Below, piece after piece: positions 49,849 through 58,148 of a DNA stretch of 64,000 nucleotides. The stretch's first letter is position 1, and every line of letters starts with the position of its first letter. Position numbers and translations under genes: made by a program. The notes beneath the pieces are model-generated. The model did not search any database and was not told the origin of the DNA. It saw nothing but the letters and a program-made list of their open reading frames with translations. The stretch lies in NCBI GenBank assembly GCA_965204395.1, contig OZ241987.1, positions 1,612,001-1,676,000 on the forward strand. The letters are read 5' to 3'. The DNA is from Bin87 sp965204395. Lineage in GTDB: Bacteria; Chloroflexota; Dehalococcoidia; Lucifugimonadales; UBA3495.

Positions 49849-51204
49849 TCAAGAAATGGGCGGGGCCTGGTCCAGGCCGGCGATGCGCTCGCACCACTGG
49901 GCCGCGCCCAAAACCTGGGCTTCCTGCGCCCACGGGCCGCCGAACTGCACCGCCATGGGCATCCCTAGCTCGCTCAGGCCGGTGGATACCACCACCGTTG
50001 GTAATCCTGCCGCTGTCCATGGCTGCTGGAACGCCGCGTCGCCGGTGGTGTTCAGATCTCTCGGCGCCGGAGCCGGTATCGCCGGCGTCATCACCACGTC
50101 CACCTTGGCCGCCATCTCGCTCATGTCGGCGCGGAACTGCCGTCGCAGCCGCTGGGCCTTCAGGTAGGTGGACGTCGGGATGATCATTCCCATCTCCATG
50201 CCGGCGCGGATGCGCGGCCCGTAGTCGGCGGCTCGCGTCCGGTGGTTGGCCTGGTGAAACCCTGCGCATTCCACGTTCATCACGATGCGCTGGAAACTGT
50301 GCACCCGGGCGAAACTGGCGGGCAGCGGTATTTCCTCAACCTCGGCTCCGGCCTCCGCCAGTTGGTTGGCGATGGCCTCGGTGTGCGCCCAGATCTCCGG
50401 CGTCGAGTAATCCTGGTAGAACTGCCGCACCAGCCCGATGCGCGGCGGCCGGTTGTGCTCCGCCATCTGCGCACTGAAGTCGGGCACCGGTTCCCGAAGG
50501 CTGCCCGGATCATTGTCGTCCTCGCCGCTGAGAACCTCCAGCATCAGCGCGGCGTCGGCCACCGTTCGGGTCAGGATGCCCACGTGGTCCAGCGACCAGC
50601 TCACCGGCGCAACACCATAGCGGCTGATGCGCCCGTAGGTAGGTTTCAGCCCGACGATGCCGTTGTACGCCGCCGGCCGGCACGTGGACCCGCCGGTCTG
50701 CGAACCCAGCGCCGCCGGAACCATCCGCGCCGCCACCGCTGCCGACGACCCGCTGCTGGAACCGCCGGGCGTGTGCTCCAGGTTCCAGGGGTTGCGCGTA
50801 GGCGATGGGTCGGAGGTGGCGAACTCGGTGGTCACGGCTTTGCCCAGAATGATGCCGCCGGCTTCCTTGATCTTCGCCACCGAGGTTGCGTCAAAGTCGG
50901 GCACGAAGTCGGAGTACACTTTCGAGCCGCAGGCGGTTAGCATTCCCTCGGTGTAGAAGATGTCCTTGAGGCCCACGGGTACGCCGTGGATGGGGCCGCG
51001 TATTTCGCCCCGTGCGACCTCTGTTTCCCGTTCCCGCGCCGTCGCCAGGACCGCGTCCCGGTCGATGGTCACCCAGGCTTGCAGGTCGCCGTCCAGCGCA
51101 TCGATTTGGGCAAGCAACGCCTCGGCCAGCGCCACCGGAGAAACGGTTCCCTCGCGAATCTGCGCGGCGGCTTCCACCACCGATAGCTCATTGAGTTCGG
51201 GCAT
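49849..51204 (-). CDS. amidase-signature family amidase
   Basis: Amidase of 451 residues. The catalytic Ser-cisSer-Lys triad fits Lys in PVGLKDIFYTEG, the cis-Ser in GGSSSGSSAAVAARM and the nucleophile Ser in GSQTGGSTCRPAAYNG. Length and N-terminal helix (LSVVEAAAQIREGTVSPVAL) match GatA/AtzE-type amidases. A small upstream gene resembles the AtzG/GatC-type partner. No other Gat subunit is present, so it is more likely a stand-alone or AtzE-like amidase than the tRNA amidotransferase. Confidence 0.88.
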   Translation of the reverse strand: MPELNELSVVEAAAQIREGTVSPVALAEALLAQIDALDGDLQAWVTIDRDAVLATARERETEVARGEIRGPIHGVPVGLKDIFYTEGMLTACGSKVYSDFVPDFDATSVAKIKEAGGIILGKAVTTEFATSDPSPTRNPWNLEHTPGGSSSGSSAAVAARMVPAALGSQTGGSTCRPAAYNGIVGLKPTYGRISRYGVAPVSWSLDHVGILTRTVADAALMLEVLSGEDDNDPGSLREPVPDFSAQMAEHNRPPRIGLVRQFYQDYSTPEIWAHTEAIANQLAEAGAEVEEIPLPASFARVHSFQRIVMNVECAGFHQANHRTRAADYGPRIRAGMEMGMIIPTSTYLKAQRLRRQFRADMSEMAAKVDVVMTPAIPAPAPRDLNTTGDAAFQQPWTAAGLPTVVVSTGLSELGMPMAVQFGGPWAQEAQVLGAAQWCERIAGLDQAPPIS

Positions 51205-51225
51205 GATCCAACCTCACTTGCAGGT

Positions 51226-51250
51226 GCGAATCCGCCTGAGGCGGATTCGC
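51226..51250. repeat. GCGAATCCGCC palindrome
   Basis: GCGAATCCGCC-TGA-GGCGGATTCGC, an 11-bp perfect stem between the amidase and its small partner gene. It matches the core of the palindrome at 32409-32439. Confidence 0.75.
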
Positions 51251-51266
51251 CTCCACCCTGACAGGA

Positions 51267-51449
51267 TTATTCCTGGAACAGCGGTTCCAGGTCTGGGTGA
51301 ACGTCGTCGGCGTTTTCGACGTCGTGAATCTGCTGCGCCGCGGTTCTCAGGTACGACTCCAGTTCCGTCGCCCGCTCCTCGCCAAACTCCACCACCGCAC
51401 GCCGGCGCAACTCCTGGTAGATCCGTTCCTGGTCATTGTTCTGGCTCAT
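51267..51449 (-). CDS. small AtzG/GatC-like partner of the amidase
   Basis: Acidic helical protein of 60 residues. RAVVEFGEERATELESYLRT and an acidic tail (DDVHPDLEPLFQE) resemble the small DUF4089/AtzG-type proteins encoded beside amidases. The start at 51449 has GAGGT upstream. It lies 62 bp upstream of the amidase gene. Its proposed role is to bind and support the amidase. The family call rests on size, charge and position. Confidence 0.55.
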   Translation of the reverse strand: MSQNNDQERIYQELRRRAVVEFGEERATELESYLRTAAQQIHDVENADDVHPDLEPLFQE

Positions 51450-51596
51450 TTCAGTGGTACCTCATCGCCGGTGTGGCCTCAGGGGCCGTTCCCGGTTCAT
51501 GAACCGGATTCTAATTGGATGGCTTGTGTTTGGGCAACTGCGAAGAGCGCTGATGGATGCCCTACGCAAGCTCGCGTCGGTCCGTCGCGCAATCGA

Positions 51597-52340
51597 TCAA
51601 TGTCCCCGGGCTAGCCGGTCTGCCAGCACCTCGGGCAGGCCGGCTTCCCGAATTTTGCGCTGTGCCGTCGCGATGTCGTACTCGACCCGGCGGTGTTCCA
51701 ACACGCCGGCATCCCCGGCGTCGCTGTCGTACAACAGGTACGACGCTCGCCAGTCTCCGTCCCTGGGCTGCCCGACGCTCCCGGGGTTGACTATCACCCG
51801 TTGGTCGGCGCGCAACGCCAGCGGTTCGGTCGGGTCCAGCAGCGCAACGTCCGCGCCGCCCGCGGTTTCCGTCCACACCAGCGGGTAGTGCGAGTGACCC
51901 ACCAGGCAAAACGGCGTTCGCATGAGTGCAAAAGTCGCCAGCGCCGCCGGCTCGCTGAGCAGGTATTCCATCACCGGATCGCGCAAGCTTCCGTGTACGT
52001 GCGTAAAGTCGCCCTCGGTGCGTACTTCCGGCAGCCCCGCCAGGTATGCCAACTCATCGTACGTGAGGACATCCGTGGTCCAAAGCGCCGCCGCCCGCGC
52101 CGCGCCGTTGAACAGGTCGGGGTTCAGCTTGCCGGTGACCGCGTGGTCATGGTTCCCCGCAATGGCGACGTGCGGCAGGCTCCGAAGACGCTCGATGCAC
52201 GGGCCGGGATCCGCGGCGTAGCCTACCAGGTCGCCCAGGAACCACACGATGTCGTAACCGCCGCGCTCCTCCGCGTCCGCCAGCACCGCGTCGAACGCCT
52301 CCAGGTTGGAATGAATGTCGGACACAATCAGGGCGCGCAT
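51597..52340 (-). CDS. metallophosphoesterase (YfcE/DUF2051-type)
   Basis: Calcineurin-like phosphoesterase of 247 residues. Metal ligands are seen in LIVSDIHSNLEA, WFLGDLVGYAADP, AIAGNHDHAV and LVGHSHYPLVW. The set suits small phosphodiesterases such as YfcE-like enzymes or diadenosine tetraphosphatases. The ATG at 52340 begins MRALIVSD; the ATG three codons earlier is possible, and neither has a strong ribosome binding site. An open frame extends upstream through MITE copy 3 but is not coding. Confidence 0.88.
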   Translation of the reverse strand: MRALIVSDIHSNLEAFDAVLADAEERGGYDIVWFLGDLVGYAADPGPCIERLRSLPHVAIAGNHDHAVTGKLNPDLFNGAARAAALWTTDVLTYDELAYLAGLPEVRTEGDFTHVHGSLRDPVMEYLLSEPAALATFALMRTPFCLVGHSHYPLVWTETAGGADVALLDPTEPLALRADQRVIVNPGSVGQPRDGDWRASYLLYDSDAGDAGVLEHRRVEYDIATAQRKIREAGLPEVLADRLARGH

Positions 52341-52393
52341 GGCCGGCATGGTAGCACAGCCGGATCCCCGTATCCGGAGAGGGTGCCCGCGCC

Positions 52394-52647
52394 CAGGGCA
52401 ATCGCATCTTAATGAGAGACAGCGCCGCCATTGGAATTGGCAGTAACGGGCGGTGAATTCACAGGGATCCGCCAAAGGCGGACAGGTTCCCAGGATGAAC
52501 GGGATGGACAGGATATTTTGATTTGGGAGTTTTGGGGTTATGGGCTGGTTTCGGGGACTTTGAGGCAACGAGGTGTGTGGTCATTATCACCAAACGGAAT
52601 GTAATGCAGGCACCGGCATCGTTTGTTTTGAAGACGCGATTGCCCTG
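52394..52647. mobile_element. MITE copy 3 with perfect 10-bp target duplication
   Basis: A 254-bp element bounded by CAGGGCAATCGCATCTT (52394-52410) and AAGACGCGATTGCCCTG (52631-52647). It is flanked on both sides by TGCCCGCGCC (52384-52393 and 52648-52657), a perfect 10-bp target-site duplication. It differs from copy 2 at only a few positions. It sits in the shared upstream region of the phosphoesterase and selenoprotein genes. Confidence 0.95.
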
Positions 52648-52734
52648 TGCCCGCGCCGACGATTTGCCAAGCGTTTGAATACGTGCCAGAATCGGCGAAA
52701 CTCATCCCCATATTCATCTAAGGAAGAGACCACC

Positions 52735-54456
52735 ATGCAATTGCGAATCATGTCGCCCGCCGCCGCGCGGGTGGATTTCAAAGTTCCGCCGGCTCCGCGT
52801 CTGGACACCCTGGAGGGCAAGACCATCGGCCTGTACGACAACATGACCGGCGGCGCCGGCGTCGCCGTTGACCGGGTGGCCGAGCACATCGCCCGCCGAT
52901 ACTCCAACGTGAAGTTTGAGAGCTACGGCGGCCCCCGGCGCGAAGGCCGCCCTTCGCTCAGCCGCGGCGTGCACATCGACGAGGCGGAGGCGGCGATCAT
53001 CGCCAACGAGGTCGACGCCATGGTGGGCGCCGCAGCGCATTGAGGGGGCTGCACGTCGTGGCTTGCCCACGACATGGTAGCTATGGAAAGGGCCGGCATC
53101 CCCGCCGTGGGTATCGCCGCTCGCAGTTTCGCCCGCGCCTGGCAGTCCTGCGTTGACGGCTGGGGACAGCCCGCCACCGCGTTTGTCACCATCCCCCACG
53201 CCTGCACCGGGCAGCAGCCTGATTACATCCACGGGATGGTGGACGAGCAGATCGATAACATCATCCTGGGTTTGACCAGGATGTCCACCACGGCCGACCT
53301 CACCGGCGCCAGCAACGGCCATAGCGAGACCGACGTGTTCACCGTCACGCTGGACGATTCGCCGTGGGGCATCGACGCCGTCAACCGCTTCATGGAGGAA
53401 CGGGACTGGAGCGACGGAATGCCCGTGGTCCCGCCCACGCCGGAGTTGGTGGAGGCAATGCTGAAGGGCACCCGCCGCGCCCCGCAGGACGTGGTGATGG
53501 TCATGGAGCCGGGATTTGGCCTGGCCACAGTGGAGAAGATCGCCATCAACGCCGTCATGGCCGGCTGCCGTCCCGAGCAGTTCCCCATCCTGCTGGCGGC
53601 CATCGAGTGCATCGCCCAGCCCGAGAGCAACCACCGCGACATGCAGGTGTCCGGCCACACCGAAGCGCCGCTGATCCTGGTGAACGGGCCGATTGCCGAC
53701 CGTGCGGGAATCAACTACGGCACGTCTGCCATGGGCCCTGGCGTGGTCAACAAGGCCAACACCGCCATCGGTCGCGCGTTGCGCCTGTGCCTGATCAACA
53801 TCGGCTACTGCAAGGCCGGCGCCGGCGACCCCAACTTCATCGGCCTGCCCACCAAGTTCGGCATGTGCATCGCCGAGAACGAGGAGGTCAGCCCCTGGCA
53901 GCCCTACCACGTGGACAAGGGGTTCCGCCCCGACGAGAGCGCCGTTACCGTCGTAACCGTCACCGGCCCCACCGACGTACTGGACAACGCCTCGAAGAAC
54001 CACATGGACACTCTGAATAACATCGCGTCCATGATGTTCTATCGCCACGCCGGCGGCGGCAGTTGGATCAAGGGTCGGCAGTCGGCGCAGGTTGGGCACA
54101 CCAACCAGCGGGTCTCCTACCAGGGGCCCTACCATCCCATCATGCTCAGCCCGTCCCGCGCCGTGATCCTGGCCGAGGCCGGTTTCAGCAAGCGCGATAC
54201 CCAGGAGTGGCTGCACGAGCACTGCCGAGCGTCGTTGCAGGATGCCATCCGCGCCGGCGTCCCCACCGACGAAAACGGCAAGTGGCTGGCGCATCCCGAA
54301 CTGCAGCACCTGGCCGATGATCCCAACGCCACCATCCCGGCGCTGGAGGATCCGGACCAGTACCTGCTGTGGGTCACGGGCGGGTCCACGCACTACGCCA
54401 ACTTCTTCTACGGGACGTATGGCATTGCGACGATGCCGGTGGAGGATGTTGGGTAG
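52735..54456 (+). CDS. UGSC-family selenoprotein with in-frame UGA (Sec103)
   Basis: Predicted selenoprotein of 573 residues. The frame from ATG 52735 (AAGGAAG upstream) meets TGA at 53041-53043 and continues open, in frame, to 54456. Across the TGA it reads VGAAAH-U-GGCTSWLAHDMVA, matching the UGSC motif family (Sec-Gly-Ser-Cys followed by TSW..HD), here with Gly for Ser. The N-terminal domain (LDTLEGKTIGLYDNMTGGAG) and the part after U (MERAGIPAVGI) also match. A large C-terminal domain of unknown function follows (DWSDGMPVVPPTPELVEAML, NYGTSAMGPGVVNKANTAIG). A hairpin right after the UGA fits a SECIS. It may be a thiol/selenol redox enzyme. The alternative is a nonsense mutation. Confidence 0.85.
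53041..53073 (+). promoter_or_regulatory. UGA selenocysteine codon and candidate bacterial SECIS hairpin
   Basis: TGA at 53041-53043 is followed by GTCGTGG (53055-53061), a 5-nt loop (CTTGC) and CCACGAC (53067-53073), a perfect 7-bp stem. The apical loop starts about 18 nt after the UGA, within the range known for bacterial SECIS elements. Outer bases GCTGCAC and ATGGTAGC can add partial pairing. Confidence 0.7.
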
Positions 54457-54487
54457 CGATCCCCGATTATCCGGATTAGCAACGCGA

Positions 54488-54514
54488 AAGGGGCAGCCGT
54501 CAAGGCTGCCCCTT
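54488..54514 (+). terminator. terminator of the selenoprotein gene
   Basis: AAGGGGCAGCC-GTCAA-GGCTGCCCCTT, an 11-bp perfect stem about 30 bp after the stop. The T-run is short (TTGTCC). No gene is seen in 54515-54699. Confidence 0.7.
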
Positions 54515-54699
54515 GTCCGTGTGTGTGGCGAGGAGTTTCTCACATCCCGCGAAAAGGTCATGAAATGCCTTGCCATAGCGCTTGATGCTAATAGCGTGAT
54601 GCGCTATTATATTGCTGGCAAGCGCGCCTCCTCCTCAGTATGTTGGCTAAAGGGCTGTGTGGTGTTTTATCTCCATATGTATCCGTGGTAAGAGAATTT

Positions 54700-54981
54700 A
54701 TGATAATTAGTTTCAAAGATTCGGATACCGAATCCGTATTCCACCGTAACCGGGTTGGCAGGTTGTCTAATGAGTTGCAACGTAGCGCACAGAGAAAATT
54801 AACGATATTGCATAACGCGATTGACTTGAACGACCTGCGAATCCCGCCCGGCAACCGCTTGGAGAAGCTTTCCGGCAGTCGGGAAGGGCAGTACAGCATC
54901 CGAGTTAATAATCAGTGGCGGATTTGTTTTGTGTGGGAGGCGGGCAACGCCGGGGAAGTAGAGTTGACGGATTACCACTGA
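54700..54981 (+). CDS. higB: HigB/RelE-family toxin
   Basis: Protein of 93 residues of the HigB type, a ribosome-dependent mRNA endonuclease. The pattern RLSNELQRSAQRKLTILHNA, LNDLRIPPGNRLEKLSGSRE and GQYSIRVNNQWRICFVW is characteristic; the basic residues in the last segment form the active-site face in the family. The toxin gene precedes the antitoxin gene, the usual order for higBA. Its ATG at 54700 follows AAGAGA. Base composition nearby is more AT-rich than in neighbouring genes, consistent with acquisition. Confidence 0.92.
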   Translation: MIISFKDSDTESVFHRNRVGRLSNELQRSAQRKLTILHNAIDLNDLRIPPGNRLEKLSGSREGQYSIRVNNQWRICFVWEAGNAGEVELTDYH

Positions 54982-55007
54982 GCCGCAGATTATCAGGAGA
55001 GCGAACC

Positions 55008-55358
55008 ATGACTTTGACCATATCGAACCAAGCTGACAAGCTCCCGCCGATTCATCCCGGTGAAATCCTCAACGAGGAGTTTCTTCTCCCGTTGAACATC
55101 AGCCAATATAGACTGGCCAAGTCCATGGACGTGGACCCACGACGCATTCATGCCATTGTGCATGGCGAGCGGGCGATCACCGCCGAAACTGCGCTGCTGC
55201 TGTCCCGATTCTTCGGGAACAGCGCGGCCTTCTGGATGGGGTTGCAGAACCAGTATGATCTGGAAACCGCCGAGGACCGCATGACGGAAAGGCTGGCGGC
55301 AGTGGAGCCGTACCATTGGTCGGACGGCGTGTTCGCTCAGTTCGAGGGGGTGGAGTGA
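55008..55358 (+). CDS. higA: HigA-family antitoxin (XRE-type)
   Basis: Antitoxin of 116 residues. It starts with IHPGEILNEEFLLPLNISQY, the HigA pattern, followed by a helix-turn-helix (RLAKSMDVDPRRIHAIVHGE then RAITAETALLLSRFFGNSAA) and FWMGLQNQYDLE. AGGAG precedes the ATG at 55008. It lies 26 bp after higB. HigA binds the toxin and represses the operon. Confidence 0.93.
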   Translation: MTLTISNQADKLPPIHPGEILNEEFLLPLNISQYRLAKSMDVDPRRIHAIVHGERAITAETALLLSRFFGNSAAFWMGLQNQYDLETAEDRMTERLAAVEPYHWSDGVFAQFEGVE

Positions 55359-55512
55359 GCGCCATCGAGGGAACAGGCAAACTGCGTGGGTGGCTTACCC
55401 GTTGTCTTGCCGTACCATGCTGCGTATGGTAATTTGATCCTGCAAAATTCGCGCCGTTAACGTACGGCAGGCGTATATCTGCACGCATTCAACCAGAGGA
55501 GGGAGCGCTGCC

Positions 55513-56556
55513 GTGGACCCGCTGCTGGAAGTCAAGAATCTGCAAACGTACTTCTTCACCTATGAAGGTGTCGTCAAGGCCGTTGACGACATCACCTACG
55601 AAGTCATGCCCGGGGAAACCCTCGGCCTGGTGGGAGAGAGCGGCTGTGGCAAAAGCGTAAGCGCCCTGTCGCTGATGCGCTTGATCCCCGACCCACCGGG
55701 CAAAACCGTCGGCGGGGAAGTCCTGTTCGACGGGGAAGACATCCTCGAGATCGACATGGACGACATGCGCCGCATACGTGGCGCCAAGATGGCCATGGTG
55801 TTCCAAGAGCCCATGACATCGCTGAACCCGGTACTGACGCTGGACCGTCAACTCACGGAAACCATCCAGCTACACATGGGCAAGTCTCGCGACGAAGCCC
55901 GCCAGGACGCGGTCGACCTGTTGGCGCAGGTGGGCATCCCCGACCCTGAAAGACGCATCCGCCAGTACCCGCACCAGTTCAGCGGGGGTATGCGTCAGCG
56001 CGTGATGATCGCCATGGCGTTGAGCTGCAACCCCAAGCTGATTATCGCCGACGAGCCTACCACCGCGTTGGACGTAACCATTCAAGCACAGATCCTGGAG
56101 CTGATGAAGTCCCTCACGGATACCCTGGGCGTGGCGCTGATCATCATCACGCACAACCTTGGCGTGGTCGCGCGGTACGCCGACCGTGTCAACGTGATGT
56201 ACGCCGGCAAGATCATCGAGCGCGGCTCCGCGCTGGAGATCTACACTAACCCGCGGCATCCTTATACCGTGGGCTTGCTGGACTCCGTGCCTCGCCTGGA
56301 CCAGCGCCTGTTGGACGACGAGGGCAACGCCGCCAAGTTGGTGCCCATCGAAGGGCAGCCGCCCGACCTGGTGAACCTGCCCCAGGGCTGCTCTTTCCGC
56401 GCCCGCTGTCGTTGGGCCGTCGATAAGTGCGCCACCGAGGCGCCTCCGTTGATGCAGGTGGAGAGCAGTGACGGAGAAGAACCCCACGTCTCAGCCTGCT
56501 GGCGCTCCGACGTGCTGGGCGTGCAGGCCCTGAGCTACGCCATGGGAACCGCCTAG
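55513..56556 (+). CDS. dppD: oligopeptide/dipeptide ABC transporter ATPase (DppD type)
   Basis: ATP-binding subunit of 347 residues. Walker A is GESGCGKS (near 37-44), the signature is HQFSGGMRQRVMIAMAL, Walker B is KLIIADEPTTALDVTIQAQI and the switch His is in IIITHNLGVVARYADRV. The C-terminal oligopeptide-transporter extension is present (RHPYTVGLLDSVPRLD) with a Cys-rich CSFRARCRWAVDKC. Start is GTG with GGAGG before it. The partner ATPase follows after 30 bp. No permease or binding-protein genes are in this stretch. Confidence 0.92.
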   Translation: MDPLLEVKNLQTYFFTYEGVVKAVDDITYEVMPGETLGLVGESGCGKSVSALSLMRLIPDPPGKTVGGEVLFDGEDILEIDMDDMRRIRGAKMAMVFQEPMTSLNPVLTLDRQLTETIQLHMGKSRDEARQDAVDLLAQVGIPDPERRIRQYPHQFSGGMRQRVMIAMALSCNPKLIIADEPTTALDVTIQAQILELMKSLTDTLGVALIIITHNLGVVARYADRVNVMYAGKIIERGSALEIYTNPRHPYTVGLLDSVPRLDQRLLDDEGNAAKLVPIEGQPPDLVNLPQGCSFRARCRWAVDKCATEAPPLMQVESSDGEEPHVSACWRSDVLGVQALSYAMGTA

Positions 56557-56586
56557 CGCCGCTATCGCTCCAAGAGGAGTTTAACG

Positions 56587-57627
56587 ATGACGACTGCCGA
56601 AATGCCGCAGACGGCCGAGACGCATCCGGGGCATGGCGACGTGCTGCTGGACGTGCGCGGCCTGAAAATGCACTTCCCCGTTACGTCGGGGATCCTGTTC
56701 CAGCGGGCCGTGGCCTACATCAAAGCCGTGGACGACGTTGACTTTACCGTCATGCGCGGCGAAACCCTCGGGCTCGTGGGTGAGTCCGGCTGTGGCAAGA
56801 CCACCACCGGCCGGTGCATCCTACGTCTTTACCGTCCCACCGACGGCGAAATCTGGTTCGACGGCACGGAAATTGCCGGCGCTCGCACCAACCAGATGCG
56901 CGCCATGCGCCGCCAGATGCAGATCATATTCCAGGACCCGTATAGCTCCCTGAACCCTCGCATGACTGCGGGGAACATCATCGGCGAGCCGTTGGCGGTT
57001 CACGGATTGGTCAACAACAAGCGGGAATACCGCGAGCGTGTGGCCGAACTGCTGAACAACGTCGGCCTGAACCCGTACATGGCCGACCGCTTCCCCCATG
57101 AGTTCAGCGGTGGACAGCGCCAGCGTATTGGCGTCGCCCGCGCTCTATCCGTCGACCCGTCATTCATCGTGTGCGACGAGCCCGTTTCGGCGTTGGACGT
57201 GTCCATTCAGGCCCAGATCATCAACCTGCTGGAGGACCTGCAGGAGCGCTACGACCTCACCTACCTGTTCATCGCCCACGACCTATCGGTGGTGCGGCAC
57301 ATCAGCGACCGCGTGGCCGTGATGTACCTCGGCAAGATTGTTGAGATTGCCGACCGGAACGCGATTTACGAGAACCCTCAGCATCCCTACACGCGGGCGC
57401 TGCTTTCCGCGGTTCCGATTCCCGACCCGGTGCTCGACGCCCAGCGCGAGCGCATCATCCTGTCGGGCGAGGTTCCCAGCCCGTTGAATCCTCCCAGCGG
57501 CTGCGTGTTCCATCCCCGTTGCCCGTTGGCTACCGACGACTGCACCCGCGTGCTACCCGAAGCCCGCGAGGTCTTGCCGAACCACATTGCCGCGTGCATC
57601 AACGTACCGGGGTACGGCGCGTACTGA
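56587..57627 (+). CDS. dppF: oligopeptide/dipeptide ABC transporter ATPase (DppF type)
   Basis: Second ATPase of the pair, 346 residues. Walker A is GESGCGKT, the signature is HEFSGGQRQRIGVARAL, and Walker B is SFIVCDEPVSALDVSIQAQI. The C-terminal extension ends with the Cys-rich SGCVFHPRCPLATDDC pattern of DppF/OppF. AGAGGAG precedes the ATG. With DppD it would form the energising heterodimer of a peptide importer. A strong terminator follows, closing the operon. Confidence 0.93.
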   Translation: MTTAEMPQTAETHPGHGDVLLDVRGLKMHFPVTSGILFQRAVAYIKAVDDVDFTVMRGETLGLVGESGCGKTTTGRCILRLYRPTDGEIWFDGTEIAGARTNQMRAMRRQMQIIFQDPYSSLNPRMTAGNIIGEPLAVHGLVNNKREYRERVAELLNNVGLNPYMADRFPHEFSGGQRQRIGVARALSVDPSFIVCDEPVSALDVSIQAQIINLLEDLQERYDLTYLFIAHDLSVVRHISDRVAVMYLGKIVEIADRNAIYENPQHPYTRALLSAVPIPDPVLDAQRERIILSGEVPSPLNPPSGCVFHPRCPLATDDCTRVLPEAREVLPNHIAACINVPGYGAY

Positions 57628-57645
57628 CGACGCTAACCGTCAGGA

Positions 57646-57686
57646 AACTCGGGGGCGGGCCGAAGGTCGCCCCCGAGTTGTTTTTT
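57646..57686 (+). terminator. Rho-independent terminator after dppF
   Basis: AACTCGGGGGCG and CGCCCCCGAGTT form a 12-bp stem with a 10-nt loop, followed by GTTTTTT. This is the clearest intrinsic terminator in the window. Confidence 0.93.
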
Positions 57687-57720
57687 GACACGGTCGGCAG
57701 CATGGATTTATGCTGGCAGT

Positions 57721-57939
57721 ATGAAAGGGTCGCGGAAAATGCCATTGTGGCAAAAGGTCCACATCGTATCCCTGATGGCATTCTTTTTTGGAATAGTCGC
57801 CTTAGGAATTGGCGATCAATGGGCGCAACTCTGGTCCGATGTGACTGTACCTTTGGGTCTCACATTGTCATTTGCCGGCGGTGGCATGGGGATCATATCC
57901 GGCGTCGTTCTGCTGTTGACACCTGGGTTCAGGCTGTGA
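57721..57939 (+). CDS. small two-helix membrane protein A
   Basis: Protein of 72 residues with two hydrophobic helices (VHIVSLMAFFFGIVALGIG and LTLSFAGGGMGIISGVVLLL). Start ATG at 57721; the longer frame reads through the terminator. Its stop overlaps a possible ATG of the next gene (TGATG). I do not recognise it. First of three adjacent small membrane proteins. Confidence 0.6.
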   Translation: MKGSRKMPLWQKVHIVSLMAFFFGIVALGIGDQWAQLWSDVTVPLGLTLSFAGGGMGIISGVVLLLTPGFRL

Positions 57940-57953
57940 TGGGGAGAGTGGGT

Positions 57954-58148
57954 ATGCTCCAGCGCATTTTTGCCGCATCGTCCATATTTTTCCTGATCGG
58001 TACTCTCGTTTTTGTGATCGGGTCGTTTTTTTTGCCGGATTGGTCTCGAGTTACTTTGCCCGCAGGGATGTTGACTATGAGTGTATCGGGCATCGTCCTG
58101 GGGATCGCTGGGGCTGTCCTGATTCTTCACGCCAGAAACGGAGTGTGA
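57954..58148 (+). CDS. small two-helix membrane protein B
   Basis: Protein of 64 residues with two hydrophobic helices (FAASSIFFLIGTLVFVIGSF and SVSGIVLGIAGAVLILHA). The ATG at 57954 is preferred because GGGGAGAG lies just upstream; the ATG at 57939 overlapping the previous stop is an alternative. It resembles protein A in layout (short N-terminus, two helices, short tail), so the two may be diverged duplicates. Confidence 0.6.
   Translation: MLQRIFAASSIFFLIGTLVFVIGSFFLPDWSRVTLPAGMLTMSVSGIVLGIAGAVLILHARNGV

Noticed and set aside
52341..52568. N-terminal extension of the phosphoesterase frame
   Set aside because: It reads through MITE copy 3; the same peptide can be read in MITE copy 2 where there is no phosphoesterase.
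53074..54456. Separate gene starting at 53074
   Set aside because: It has no ribosome binding site, and the family sequence continues without a break across the UGA from 52735.
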